A program made the position numbers and the translations under genes. This document shows, one piece after another, positions 1-6,341 of a DNA stretch of 9,955 nt. The DNA is from Chloroflexota bacterium. GTDB taxonomy: Bacteria > Chloroflexota > Dehalococcoidia > JACQUE01. Every line of letters begins with the position of its first letter. The stretch's first letter is position 1. The notes beneath the pieces are model-generated. The model did not search any database. It saw only the letters and a program-made list of their open reading frames with translations, and was not told the origin of the DNA. The stretch is taken from contig JACQUE010000008.1 of the NCBI GenBank assembly GCA_016210425.1, positions 1-9,955 of the forward strand. The letters run 5' to 3'.

Positions 1-139
1 CTTCCGTCCACCGGGTCTCTATTGCGATATCGTCCAACCAGATATTCGCAGTCCCCGGCAGCATGGGGTGGAGATCCTGGGGGATAAGTAAGGAAAGCTT
101 CCGGATCCTTCTCAATCCCCGAGCGGTAATCGGGCACAC
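1..139 (-). CDS. Possible partial minus-strand gene, C-terminal side off the left edge
   Basis: On the minus strand one reading frame stays open to the left edge and yields a protein-like segment: IRKLSLLIP, then a short loop, then GTANIWLDDIAIETRW. A beta-strand followed by an IWLDDI strand resembles the last strands of carbohydrate-binding or galactose-binding-like beta-sandwich domains, but I cannot name a family. The true start is unclear. GTG at 139-137, TTG at 115-113 and ATG at 64-62 are possible and none has a convincing ribosome binding site. A domain end so close to a possible start suggests either a degraded gene remnant or a chance open frame. The frame also stays open further upstream, antisense to the kinase, but there it lies in codon register with the kinase and is uninformative. 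If real, the gene is divergent from the kinase gene. Confidence 0.3.
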   Translation of the reverse strand, partial: MCPITARGLRRIRKLSLLIPQDLHPMLPGTANIWLDDIAIETRWTE

Positions 140-220
140 AGCGGCAACGCCGGACCCGCCAGAGGTAGGGCGAGAGTTAGTTGCACGAAAGCGCGCGGAA
201 GGTGCTGAGAGGAGGACTGG

Positions 221-1843
221 ATGCGGTGCATTTCGCTTAACCTCCTGCTTGCCTACTATGGAGCCGTCGACATCACCCCCATCGCCAGGCACCTGGACGC
301 CGCCGGCTTCTCTCCCAACATTGACTCCGCCTCCTCTTACGCGATGCTCATTGAGAAGCTCAAGGAGGAGGCCCCTGACATCGCATTGATTCACCAAAGC
401 CTGCTCCCCATCGCCCTTGAAACCCCTGAACAGCTTAGAGAAGCCGCCGCCGCCACTCCGATCCTAGTACTTGCTGCCACCGACGCCCCCGGTCTAGACG
501 ATCTCATTGAAGCCCTTGGCGCAAGCGGCTATGTAACTGAGGAGGAGATGGTCTCGCCGCGGCTCCTCTCCGGCATGATAGGGAACATCATGGAGAGGCA
601 GGCGCTGCTGGCAGAGAAGCGGGACCTTGAGGAGCGCCGCCAGCAATCAGAGAGGCTCTTGGCATTGGGCGAGCTTGCCGGCGGCATGGCTCACGACCTC
701 AACAACAACATTGCCGCCATCCTCCTTAGCCTCCAGCTCCTTGCAAGAAACATTCGGGATGACAAGCTGCTTGCGGAGATCAGGTCAATTGAGCAGGCGG
801 CGAACGATGCCGCAGAAACAATCCGCCGCGTCCGCGACGAGATGGAAAAGCGTGCTCGCCGGCTCTTTACAGAGATAGATATCGATCAGGTGGTGATGGA
901 TGTCGTTGCCGCTGCCGAGCGCCACGCCGCTAGCGAAGCGAAGGTCACCGGCAAGGAGATACGCTTCGCCACACGCCTGGGGCAGGTGCCCCTCATCAAA
1001 GGCAGCGCCTCGGAGCTGAGGGAGGCGCTGACAAACGTAATCCGCAACGCCGTTGAAGCCATCCCAGAGGCGGGCGAGGTCTCCGTGGAGACCCAGCTCA
1101 AAGGGGGCCGGGTCATTATTTCCGTCTCAGACACTGGTGTCGGCATCCCGGAGGCCATCCAGGATCGCATCTTCGACGCCTTCTTCACTACGAAGGGGAG
1201 TCCGGGGCATGGGCTGGGTTTAAACATCGTGAGCGGTATAGTGCAAAGGCACGACGGCCAGATAGCCCTGGAAAGCGCGCCGGGACTGGGCACCACCCTC
1301 TCCCTCAGTCTGCCTGCCATAGGGATTTCCGAAGAGCAGGCGAGGCCTAGGAGCAGCGGGACCCCGGGGGGCAAGGTCCTCATCCTGGAAGAGGCGCAAA
1401 CGGCCCATGCCCTTCGCGGCGCCATCGCCGCTGCCGGCTACAAAGTGGATTACGTCAGCGATGGTGAAGACGCCATCCGTGCCTTTGTGCGGAGCAAGCA
1501 TGATATCGTCATTACCGGATTCGGGATGGCCGGTCTCGGTGGCTGCGACATTATCAAGGCCATCAAGGCCATCGATCACACCGTCTACTGTATCCTCTTG
1601 ACGAAATGGGACGCGACGCCCAGCGAGCAAGCCGTAAAGGACGCAGCGGTTGACATGGTAATCGAAAAGCCCTTCGACCTGGACCACCTCATCCACCTGA
1701 TATCGGCCGCCTTCCTGCACAGGGTCATCTCGGCCGGGCTTAACCCTAGAGCCGGACGACAGCAGGCCGGCTCTAACGGGCAGCGCAGTCAAGTACCATT
1801 CTCCCATCCTTCTCAAGACCAACGGACAGCTGTTGCTGGCTAA
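221..1843 (+). CDS. Soluble hybrid-type sensor histidine kinase with two degenerate receiver domains
   Basis: 540 residues. ATG 221 is preceded by AGGAGG at 210-215, 5 bases away. Domains in order: residues 1-120, a receiver-like fold with no acidic pocket and His58 (in PDIALIH) where the phosphorylated Asp would be; 122-150, a charged signalling helix; 150-210, a HisKA dimerisation helix with the H-box AHDLNNN and His158 as the predicted phosphorylation site; 240-365, a HATPase with N-box Asn276, G1 box DTGVGIP starting at Asp304, F-box IFDAFFTTK and G2 box GHGLGL starting at Gly329; 385-498, a second receiver with Thr and Lys483 retained (EKPFD) but Glu390-Glu391 in the acidic pocket and Gly433 in place of the phosphoacceptor Asp; then a polar tail of about 40 residues. 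There is no membrane segment or signal peptide, so it is predicted cytoplasmic. The kinase core looks complete, and its natural partner is the response regulator encoded 218 bases downstream. The input signal is unknown. Confidence 0.9.
   Translation: MRCISLNLLLAYYGAVDITPIARHLDAAGFSPNIDSASSYAMLIEKLKEEAPDIALIHQSLLPIALETPEQLREAAAATPILVLAATDAPGLDDLIEALGASGYVTEEEMVSPRLLSGMIGNIMERQALLAEKRDLEERRQQSERLLALGELAGGMAHDLNNNIAAILLSLQLLARNIRDDKLLAEIRSIEQAANDAAETIRRVRDEMEKRARRLFTEIDIDQVVMDVVAAAERHAASEAKVTGKEIRFATRLGQVPLIKGSASELREALTNVIRNAVEAIPEAGEVSVETQLKGGRVIISVSDTGVGIPEAIQDRIFDAFFTTKGSPGHGLGLNIVSGIVQRHDGQIALESAPGLGTTLSLSLPAIGISEEQARPRSSGTPGGKVLILEEAQTAHALRGAIAAAGYKVDYVSDGEDAIRAFVRSKHDIVITGFGMAGLGGCDIIKAIKAIDHTVYCILLTKWDATPSEQAVKDAAVDMVIEKPFDLDHLIHLISAAFLHRVISAGLNPRAGRQQAGSNGQRSQVPFSHPSQDQRTAVAG
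1747..1775 (+). repeat. Perfect 9-bp inverted repeat inside the 3' end of the kinase gene
   Basis: TAGAGCCGG (1747-1755) and CCGGCTCTA (1767-1775) are exact reverse complements around an 11-base loop. Flanking CCC (1744-1746) and GGG (1778-1780) could extend the stem past a 2-base bulge. It lies in the codons of the low-complexity C-terminal tail. No T-run follows, so it is not a standard terminator. It may be an RNA hairpin near the end of the message, an old terminator now inside an extended frame, or chance. Confidence 0.5.
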
Positions 1844-1893
1844 GCTTCTCTACTGCGCGGCGGTAGGGGTAAGTAAAATCTCACTCGCAGCTT

Positions 1894-1931
1894 GCGCTTG
1901 GATCCATTCTTCCTTCAACCCGGGCAAGCGC
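1894..1931 (+). repeat. 7-bp inverted repeat just after the kinase gene
   Basis: GCGCTTG (1894-1900) and CAAGCGC (1925-1931) are exact reverse complements with a 24-base spacer. It could be a weak transcript-end hairpin for the kinase gene, but no T-tract follows. A 7-bp match in GC-rich DNA is only modest evidence. Confidence 0.25.
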
Positions 1932-1939
1932 CCAGAAAC

Positions 1940-1970
1940 TTGACAAAACGAGAGGTCGCTTGCTTATGCC
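1940..1970 (+). promoter_or_regulatory. Candidate sigma-70-type promoter for the response regulator gene
   Basis: A perfect -35 hexamer TTGACA is at 1940-1945. The -10 is poor: TATGCC at 1965-1970 (19-base spacer) matches the consensus only in its first three bases. A promoter with a strong -35 and weak -10 would suit activator-dependent or regulated expression. The palindrome at 1971-2009 begins directly after it, where the transcription start would lie. Confidence 0.35.
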
Positions 1971-2009
1971 ATGCTACAAACGGAAAGTAACCCTGGGTTT
2001 CTGTAGCAT
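1971..2009 (+). promoter_or_regulatory. Nested palindrome, candidate operator
   Basis: ATGCTACA (1971-1978) and TGTAGCAT (2002-2009) are exact reverse complements, with centres about 31 bp apart, near three helical turns. Nested inside is a second palindrome, AACCC-T-GGGTT, at 1989-1999. The position just downstream of a candidate promoter and upstream of a regulator gene suggests a protein-binding site, perhaps for autoregulation. An RNA stem-loop in the leader is the alternative. Confidence 0.45.
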
Positions 2010-2019
2010 CACCGGCCAT

Positions 2020-2038
2020 CTGGTTACGGAGTAACCAG
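2020..2038 (+). promoter_or_regulatory. Perfect 8-bp hairpin upstream of the response regulator ribosome binding site
   Basis: CTGGTTAC (2020-2027), a 3-base spacer GGA, then GTAACCAG (2031-2038): a perfect stem ending 12 bases before GGAGG at 2051-2055. The half-site GTAACC also occurs at 1987-1992 inside the neighbouring palindrome, so the two elements share a sequence word. In DNA this could be a dimeric regulator site; in RNA it would be a stable hairpin in the 5' leader. Confidence 0.5.
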
Positions 2039-2061
2039 CAACAAGTACCTGGAGGCGACGG

Positions 2062-2742
2062 ATGCCCATAAAGGTGCTACTTGCGGATGATCACCGCCTG
2101 GTTAGGGAGGGATTGCGGAAGCTCCTTGAGTTTGAGAAGGATATCACGGTGATCGGAGAGGCTGCCGACGGATTGAGCGCCACCGAGATGGCCAGGCAGC
2201 TAGAGCCCGATGTAGTTCTAATGGACATCAACATGCCCCTGGTCGACGGCCTGACAGCCACTAAGACAATCCTCAAGGAACGACCCGAAACCGGCATCAT
2301 CATTCTTACTATGTACGAGGAGGAATCGCACGTCAGGCTGGGGATCGGCGCCGGGGCCGTCGGCTACATCTTGAAGACGGCCGCGCTGGAGGATGTCGCG
2401 GCGGCGGTCCGGGCGGCGGCCAGGGGCGCAAGCTCCCTGGACCCAAGCGTGACTACCAAAGTCCTCAACGAGTTCCGCCGTCTGGTCCAGCAGGACACTA
2501 ACCGCAGCACCCTCAAGGACTTAACCGAGAAAGAGATAGAGGTCCTGCGGCTCATTGGCAACGGCCACAGCAACAAAGAGATCGCCATCGAGCTGAACTA
2601 CTCTGAGAGCACAGTTAAGAACCGGCTATCCGTCCTGTTCGAAAAGATCGGTGCCCGCGACAGGACCCAGGCCGCCATCTTCGCCATCACCAACGGTCTT
2701 ATCAATCCCGGCAAACCAAGCGAGATGGGCCTAGTCTCCTAA
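2062..2742 (+). CDS. NarL/LuxR-family two-component response regulator
   Basis: 226 residues. ATG 2062 follows GGAGG at 2051-2055 with 6 bases between. Residues 1-120 are a receiver with every catalytic residue: Asp9-Asp10 in the acidic pocket, Asp55 as phosphoacceptor in LMDINMP, Thr83 in ILTM and Lys105 in YILK. Residues about 148-212 are a LuxR-type helix-turn-helix with the typical LTEKEIEVLRLI start, the motif SNKEIAIELNYSESTVKNRL for the DNA-contacting helices, and a final dimerisation helix. It is a DNA-binding transcription regulator, predicted to take phosphate from His158 of the upstream kinase. Its gene is followed by a strong terminator, so it is probably transcribed apart from the flagellar genes, which are its most obvious candidate targets. 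The exact subfamily (DegU-, NarL- or LiaR-like) cannot be set from sequence alone. Confidence 0.95.
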   Translation: MPIKVLLADDHRLVREGLRKLLEFEKDITVIGEAADGLSATEMARQLEPDVVLMDINMPLVDGLTATKTILKERPETGIIILTMYEEESHVRLGIGAGAVGYILKTAALEDVAAAVRAAARGASSLDPSVTTKVLNEFRRLVQQDTNRSTLKDLTEKEIEVLRLIGNGHSNKEIAIELNYSESTVKNRLSVLFEKIGARDRTQAAIFAITNGLINPGKPSEMGLVS

Positions 2743-2770
2743 CTCATCGCCCAAGCCATTCGCCACCGCC

Positions 2771-2804
2771 GATCATCCTGCCACCCGGCAGGATGATCCG
2801 TTTT
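2771..2804 (+). terminator. Strong intrinsic terminator after the response regulator gene
   Basis: A perfect 12-bp stem, GATCATCCTGCC (2771-2782) with GGCAGGATGATC (2787-2798), closes a 4-base ACCC loop and is followed by CG and TTTT (2801-2804). It starts 28 bases after the regulator stop codon. It should separate regulator transcription from the flagellar operon. The stem would work on both strands, but the T-run suits the + strand. Confidence 0.85.
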
Positions 2805-2820
2805 CCATCACCCTCCACCC

Positions 2821-2851
2821 CAAGTACCGCCCTTATCAGTACCAATTGACG
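2821..2851 (+). promoter_or_regulatory. Tandem AGTACC repeats next to a TTGACG box upstream of flgC
   Basis: AGTACC occurs at 2823-2828 and again at 2838-2843, a 15-base period, directly before TTGACG at 2846-2851, a near-consensus -35. No good -10 lies at 16-18 bases from this box. The extended word CAAGTACC (2821-2828) also occurs at 2042-2049, in the leader of the response regulator gene, and at 1790-1797. It is a candidate regulator-binding region for the flagellar operon; the assignment is tentative. Confidence 0.25.
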
Positions 2852-2916
2852 CTGCCCGCCACACCTTCATCCCCCGCAATGAAGTAACTCCTACCCTACA
2901 AGAACGCGAGCCCCCT

Positions 2917-2930
2917 TAATAAGATATCTA
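2917..2930 (+). promoter_or_regulatory. AT-rich -10-like box before flgC
   Basis: TAATAAGATATCTA is the only AT-rich stretch between the terminator and flgC and contains -10-like words (TAATAA, TAAGAT). No matching -35 lies 17 bases upstream, and no sigma-28 (TAAA...GCCGATAA) or sigma-54 (GG-N10-GC) consensus was recognised. The start site of the flagellar operon is therefore undetermined. Confidence 0.2.
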
Positions 2931-2959
2931 TGTTCCAACCGGCAAGTGAGGTAAGGCAA

Positions 2960-3400
2960 ATGGGCATCTTCACAGGTTTTAGTATCAGCGGCAGCGGGCT
3001 GACGGCACAGCGCTTTCGGATGAACGTAGTGTCGAACAACATCGCCAACCTGGAGACCACCAGCACGCCAGAGGGTGGCCCCTACATCAGGCGGGAGGTC
3101 GTCCTCTCGCCGCTCATCACCCGTTCCCTACGTCCACAAAGGCCCGGCTTAAGGGGACAGGCCTCCATACAGGGCGTGGAAGTCGCGAAGGTCCAGGAGG
3201 ACCGGGCCGCTCCAAAGGTCGTCTACGAGCCGGACCATCCCGACGCCAACGCGGACGGCTTCGTCACCTACCCGAACATCGACCTTGTCAGCGAGATAAT
3301 CGACATGAACGCCGCGCTCCGCGCCTATGAGGCTAACGTGACGGCTCTCAACAGCGCGAAAGCCATGGCCATGAAGGCACTGGAGATAGGGCGGGCATAG
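2960..3400 (+). CDS. flgC: Flagellar basal-body proximal rod protein FlgC
   Basis: 146 residues, within the usual FlgC range. FlgC is exported by the flagellar type III system and forms part of the proximal rod. Seen here: the N-terminal rod-family helix (SISGSGLTAQRFRMNVVSNN) followed by IANLETT, a middle beta region, and the C-terminal signature HPDANADGFVTYPNIDLVSEI, continuing IDMNAALRAYEANVTALN and ending in ALEIGRA. I chose ATG 2960 over the in-frame ATG at 2930. It gives the family's normal MGIF-type start and is preceded by GAGG at 2948-2951, 8 bases away; the longer form would add ten unrelated residues. It heads the flagellar run. Its usual partner flgB, normally immediately upstream, lies about 6 kb downstream here. 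Confidence 0.97.
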   Translation: MGIFTGFSISGSGLTAQRFRMNVVSNNIANLETTSTPEGGPYIRREVVLSPLITRSLRPQRPGLRGQASIQGVEVAKVQEDRAAPKVVYEPDHPDANADGFVTYPNIDLVSEIIDMNAALRAYEANVTALNSAKAMAMKALEIGRA

Positions 3401-3432
3401 AGCCACGCCTGCTAAATAGCCAGGAGGGTCCC

Positions 3433-3729
3433 GTGGACGTACGAGCGATCGGTTCATTTCAGCCGCTCGAGAGAGCACTGCCGAAAAGCGAGCCCAAGGC
3501 GGCCGCCGACGGCTCCTTCGGCAATCTGTTCCAGAACGCGCTGGACCAGCTCAACACCGCCGAGAAGGAAGCCGATGATATGAGCCTGTTGCTGGCCACG
3601 GGCGCCCCCGTCGAGCTGCACGACGCCATGATCACTATGGAAAAGGCGAACATCTCGTTCCAGATTGCCCTACAGGTAAGAAACAAGCTGGTGGAAGCCT
3701 ATCAAGAAGTGATGCGGATGCAGGTGTAG
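3433..3729 (+). CDS. fliE: Flagellar hook-basal body protein FliE
   Basis: 98 residues, typical for FliE. FliE is an early export substrate that links the MS ring to the proximal rod. The N-terminal part is variable. From about residue 28 the protein is mostly helical with the family pattern: FGNLFQNALDQLNTAEKEAD, then LLATGAPVELHDAMITMEKA, then FQIALQVRNKLVEAYQEVMRMQV at the C-terminus. It starts at GTG 3433 with an excellent AGGAGG at 3422-3427, 5 bases upstream; no nearer ATG gives a sensible start. It follows flgC by 32 bases, and the next gene's ribosome binding site overlaps its stop codon, so translation of fliF is probably coupled to it. Confidence 0.95.
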   Translation: MDVRAIGSFQPLERALPKSEPKAAADGSFGNLFQNALDQLNTAEKEADDMSLLLATGAPVELHDAMITMEKANISFQIALQVRNKLVEAYQEVMRMQV

Positions 3730-3741
3730 GAGTATGCAGCA

Positions 3742-5331
3742 GTGGACGTGCTGACGAAGCTCTTCACATCGGGAGCCAGGGCCTGGCAGAATCTGGCTCC
3801 GGGGCAAAAAGCACTGGCGGCCTTCGTGGGCGTCGGCGTCATCGCCCTATTCGCGTTTTATGTAAACTGGGCCAGGACACCCGATTTCGCCACTGCCTTC
3901 ACCGACCTCAACGAAGCGGATGCCGCTAGCGTCGTGGCAAAGCTCAAAGAAGCCAATATCCCCTACCGCATCAGCCCCACCGGTAGGTCCATCCTCGTGC
4001 CCTCTAAACAGGCCCAGGACGTGAGGCTCCAGATGGCCAGCGCAGGCCTGCCCAATTCGGGCAGCATCGGTTTCGAGATCTTCGACAAGACTAACTTCGG
4101 ACTGACAGAGCAGGCCCAGAAGATCAACTATCAGCGGGCGCTGGAAGGGGAGCTGGCCAGGACCATCGGGCGGCTGGAGACCGTTCAGCAGGCCCGAATC
4201 CATCTGGTCATCCCCCAGCAAAGCCTCTTTTCCGAGAAAGAGAAGCAACCAACCGTTTCCGTCTTCCTCACCGTCAAGCCCGGCCGGCAGATCAGCCAGT
4301 CGCAGGTGAAAGGGATCGTCTCCCTTGTCACGAAGAGTGTGGAAGGGCTTGAGGCCAAGAACGTTACCGTCGTGGATAACAGCGGAAAGATCCTCTCCGA
4401 GCAGCTCGGCGAAGATGGGGCTGATACAGTCCAGGCCAGCTCCAACCGCCTTGAGGCGCAGCAGCGCTACGAAGACAAGATGGAGCAGAACGTGCACACG
4501 ATGTTGGAGAAGCTGGTTGGCGCCAACCGAGTGGCCGTGCGCATCAATGCTGTGCTGAACTGGGACCAGATCGAGTCGCAGACGGAGAGCTACTCGCCCA
4601 AGGAAGGCGAGGCCCCTGTTCGCACCTCTCACGAGCAGACCGAGATATCTTCGCAGCAGCCGCTGGACACAGCCAACAAGCCAGCGGCCCAGGCTGCCAC
4701 GAGCAACGGCACCCCGGGCGTGCCGGTCTACCAGAACCTGAATGCGGTGGCCACGCCCGGCTACTACCAGAACACAGACGTCACCAAGAACTACGAGCTA
4801 TCCAAGACCGTGGAGCACATCGTCAAGTCACCGGGCAGTATCAAGAACCTGTCGGTGGCCGTGGCCGTCGACAGCGCGCAGGTGGCCGATGAGGCCCAGA
4901 TCAAGACCATCAAGGACCTGGTAACAGCGGCCAGCGGCGCCGATGCATCGCGCGGCGACATGATCACCGTTACCAGTTTCCCCTTCAAGGACATCGCAGC
5001 CGTGGAGACGCCCGCCCCCTTGCCCGTTCCCTCGGCCATAGATAAATACCTCAACTATGCTAAGACCCTGGCGGCCGTGGCAGGGCCCGTGCTGCTGCTG
5101 CTCATCCTCCGCAGCATGCTGAACCGCTCGATGAAGAGGTACGCTCTACCCCAGCCCGCCGTCTCTGCCCAGGCCGCCGCCATAGCGCCCCTTCCGCTGC
5201 GGCCTCAACTCATCCAGCCTGATCCTCAGAAGCAGATAGTGCGACAACAGGTGGAGTCCCTGGCCCGGCAGCAGCCGGCTATGCTAGGCCACCTGATAAA
5301 CACCTGGATTGAAGAGGAGAAGAGGTCCTGA
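3742..5331 (+). CDS. fliF: Flagellar M-ring protein FliF
   Basis: 529 residues, near the usual 530-570. FliF multimerises in the inner membrane to form the MS ring, the base for rod assembly and the housing of the export gate. Membrane segments are visible at about residues 25-43 and 440-456. Between them lies the periplasmic part: a YscJ/FliF ring-building domain at about 45-215 with GFEIFDKTNFGLTEQAQKIN and QQARIHLVIPQQSLFSE, then the FliF C domain with a variable linker rich in Ser, Pro and Gln and the conserved NYELSKTVEHIVKSPGSIK. The cytoplasmic tail ends in the FliG-binding helix (VESLARQQPAMLGHLINTWI). It starts at GTG 3742, preceded by AGGAG at 3728-3732; ATG 3734 runs into a stop after six codons. 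The stop TGA shares one base with the fliG start (TGATG). Confidence 0.97.
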   Translation: MDVLTKLFTSGARAWQNLAPGQKALAAFVGVGVIALFAFYVNWARTPDFATAFTDLNEADAASVVAKLKEANIPYRISPTGRSILVPSKQAQDVRLQMASAGLPNSGSIGFEIFDKTNFGLTEQAQKINYQRALEGELARTIGRLETVQQARIHLVIPQQSLFSEKEKQPTVSVFLTVKPGRQISQSQVKGIVSLVTKSVEGLEAKNVTVVDNSGKILSEQLGEDGADTVQASSNRLEAQQRYEDKMEQNVHTMLEKLVGANRVAVRINAVLNWDQIESQTESYSPKEGEAPVRTSHEQTEISSQQPLDTANKPAAQAATSNGTPGVPVYQNLNAVATPGYYQNTDVTKNYELSKTVEHIVKSPGSIKNLSVAVAVDSAQVADEAQIKTIKDLVTAASGADASRGDMITVTSFPFKDIAAVETPAPLPVPSAIDKYLNYAKTLAAVAGPVLLLLILRSMLNRSMKRYALPQPAVSAQAAAIAPLPLRPQLIQPDPQKQIVRQQVESLARQQPAMLGHLINTWIEEEKRS

Positions 5332-6341
5332 TGAGCCCCGAGGGCAAGAGACTAACAGGGTCCCAGAAGGCGGCAGTGCTCCTGGTCGCCCTGGGGACCG
5401 ATCTATCCTCTCGCGTCCTTAAGGAGCTGGGCGAGGAGGAAATGGAGCGCTTGACTATGGAGGTCTTCGCACTGGAGTCGGTGGAGGAGACTCTAAAGGA
5501 CGAGATCCTACAGGAATGCCATCAGATGGCCCTCGCCCGCCGCTTCATAACGTCCGGCGGACACGACTACGCAAAGAAGATGCTGGACCTGGCCCTGGGA
5601 GAGGACAAAGCGGAGGCGGTGATCCATCGCCTTACCGCCCTACGCCAGAGCCATCCCTTGGATTTCCTGCGCCGTGCCGACCCGGACCAGCTCATCAGCT
5701 TCATTAGCGGCGAGACCCCTCAGACCATCGCCCTGATCCTCGCCAATATGGAGCCCCAGCAGGCCGCGAGCATGCTCATCAAACTGGAGAAGGAGCTCCA
5801 GGCCGAGATTGCCTTCCGCATCGCGTCTATGGGCCGCACTACGCCCCAAGTACTGGAAGCCATTGCTCAAGTCCTTCAAAAGAAGATCACTCAGGTGGCC
5901 ACACGAGACTACAGCATATCCGGCGGCACCTCCTACCTCGTCCAGGTGATTAATAGCGTCGACCGCGGCACAGAGAAGATGATCCTTCAATCCCTGGACA
6001 ACGTTGACCCCGAGCTAGCGATGGAGGTCCGCAGGCTCATGTTCACCTTCGACGATATCGTCTCTTTGGACGACCGCTCGCTGCAGCGGGTTCTGAGGGA
6101 GGTGGACTCCAAGGACCTGGCGCTGGCGCTCAAGAATGCCAGCGAAGAGCTGAAGGAGAAGATCTTCGCCAACCAATCGAGCCGCGCTGCGGAGATGTTG
6201 AGGGAGGATATAGCCCTCTCCGGCCCGGTGCGGCTGAGGGCCATCGAGGAGTGCCAGCAGCGCATAGCCAACATCGTGCGGCAGCTTGAGGAGGTGGGAG
6301 AGATCGTAGTCACGAGAGGCTCAGATGATGTCCTTGTCTAG
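5331..6341 (+). CDS. fliG: Flagellar motor switch protein FliG
   Basis: 336 residues, normal length. FliG binds the FliF tail through its N-terminal domain, FliM through the middle, and interacts with the stator through the C-terminal domain to generate torque. Seen: an N-terminal domain starting TGSQKAAVLLVALG with a GGHDYAKKML helix; a middle domain with PQTIALILANMEP; and a C-terminal torque domain whose key charged residues are kept: Lys268, Arg285, Glu292, Asp293 and Arg301, matching E. coli K264, R281, D288, D289 and R297 at a constant offset of four. The middle-domain EHPQ motif reads ETPQ (128-131), a His-to-Thr change at a position linked to FliM binding. ATG 5331 overlaps the fliF stop, with AGAGG at 5321-5325 upstream. 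Confidence 0.97.
   Translation: MSPEGKRLTGSQKAAVLLVALGTDLSSRVLKELGEEEMERLTMEVFALESVEETLKDEILQECHQMALARRFITSGGHDYAKKMLDLALGEDKAEAVIHRLTALRQSHPLDFLRRADPDQLISFISGETPQTIALILANMEPQQAASMLIKLEKELQAEIAFRIASMGRTTPQVLEAIAQVLQKKITQVATRDYSISGGTSYLVQVINSVDRGTEKMILQSLDNVDPELAMEVRRLMFTFDDIVSLDDRSLQRVLREVDSKDLALALKNASEELKEKIFANQSSRAAEMLREDIALSGPVRLRAIEECQQRIANIVRQLEEVGEIVVTRGSDDVLV

Noticed and set aside
63..389. A 108-codon + strand frame starting before the kinase gene
   Set aside because: It overlaps the kinase start in another frame, has Pro/Ser/Arg-rich low-complexity sequence and no ribosome binding site; it is a shadow of the kinase gene.
886..1425. A 179-codon minus-strand frame across the kinase ATPase domain
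   Set aside because: It is antisense to the intact HATPase boxes and has no domain or ribosome binding site of its own.
2930..2959. Earlier ATG for flgC giving 10 more residues
   Set aside because: The added residues are unlike any FlgC N-terminus, and the GAGG box suits the ATG at 2960.
3847..4632. A 261-codon minus-strand frame across fliF
   Set aside because: It is antisense to clearly conserved FliF sequence, with composition typical of a reverse-strand shadow in GC-rich DNA and no recognisable domain.
4600..4780. Low-complexity Ser/Gln/Pro/Asn-rich stretch in fliF considered as a possible insertion
   Set aside because: FliF proteins normally carry a variable linker in the periplasmic C domain here; the frame is intact and conserved sequence resumes after it.
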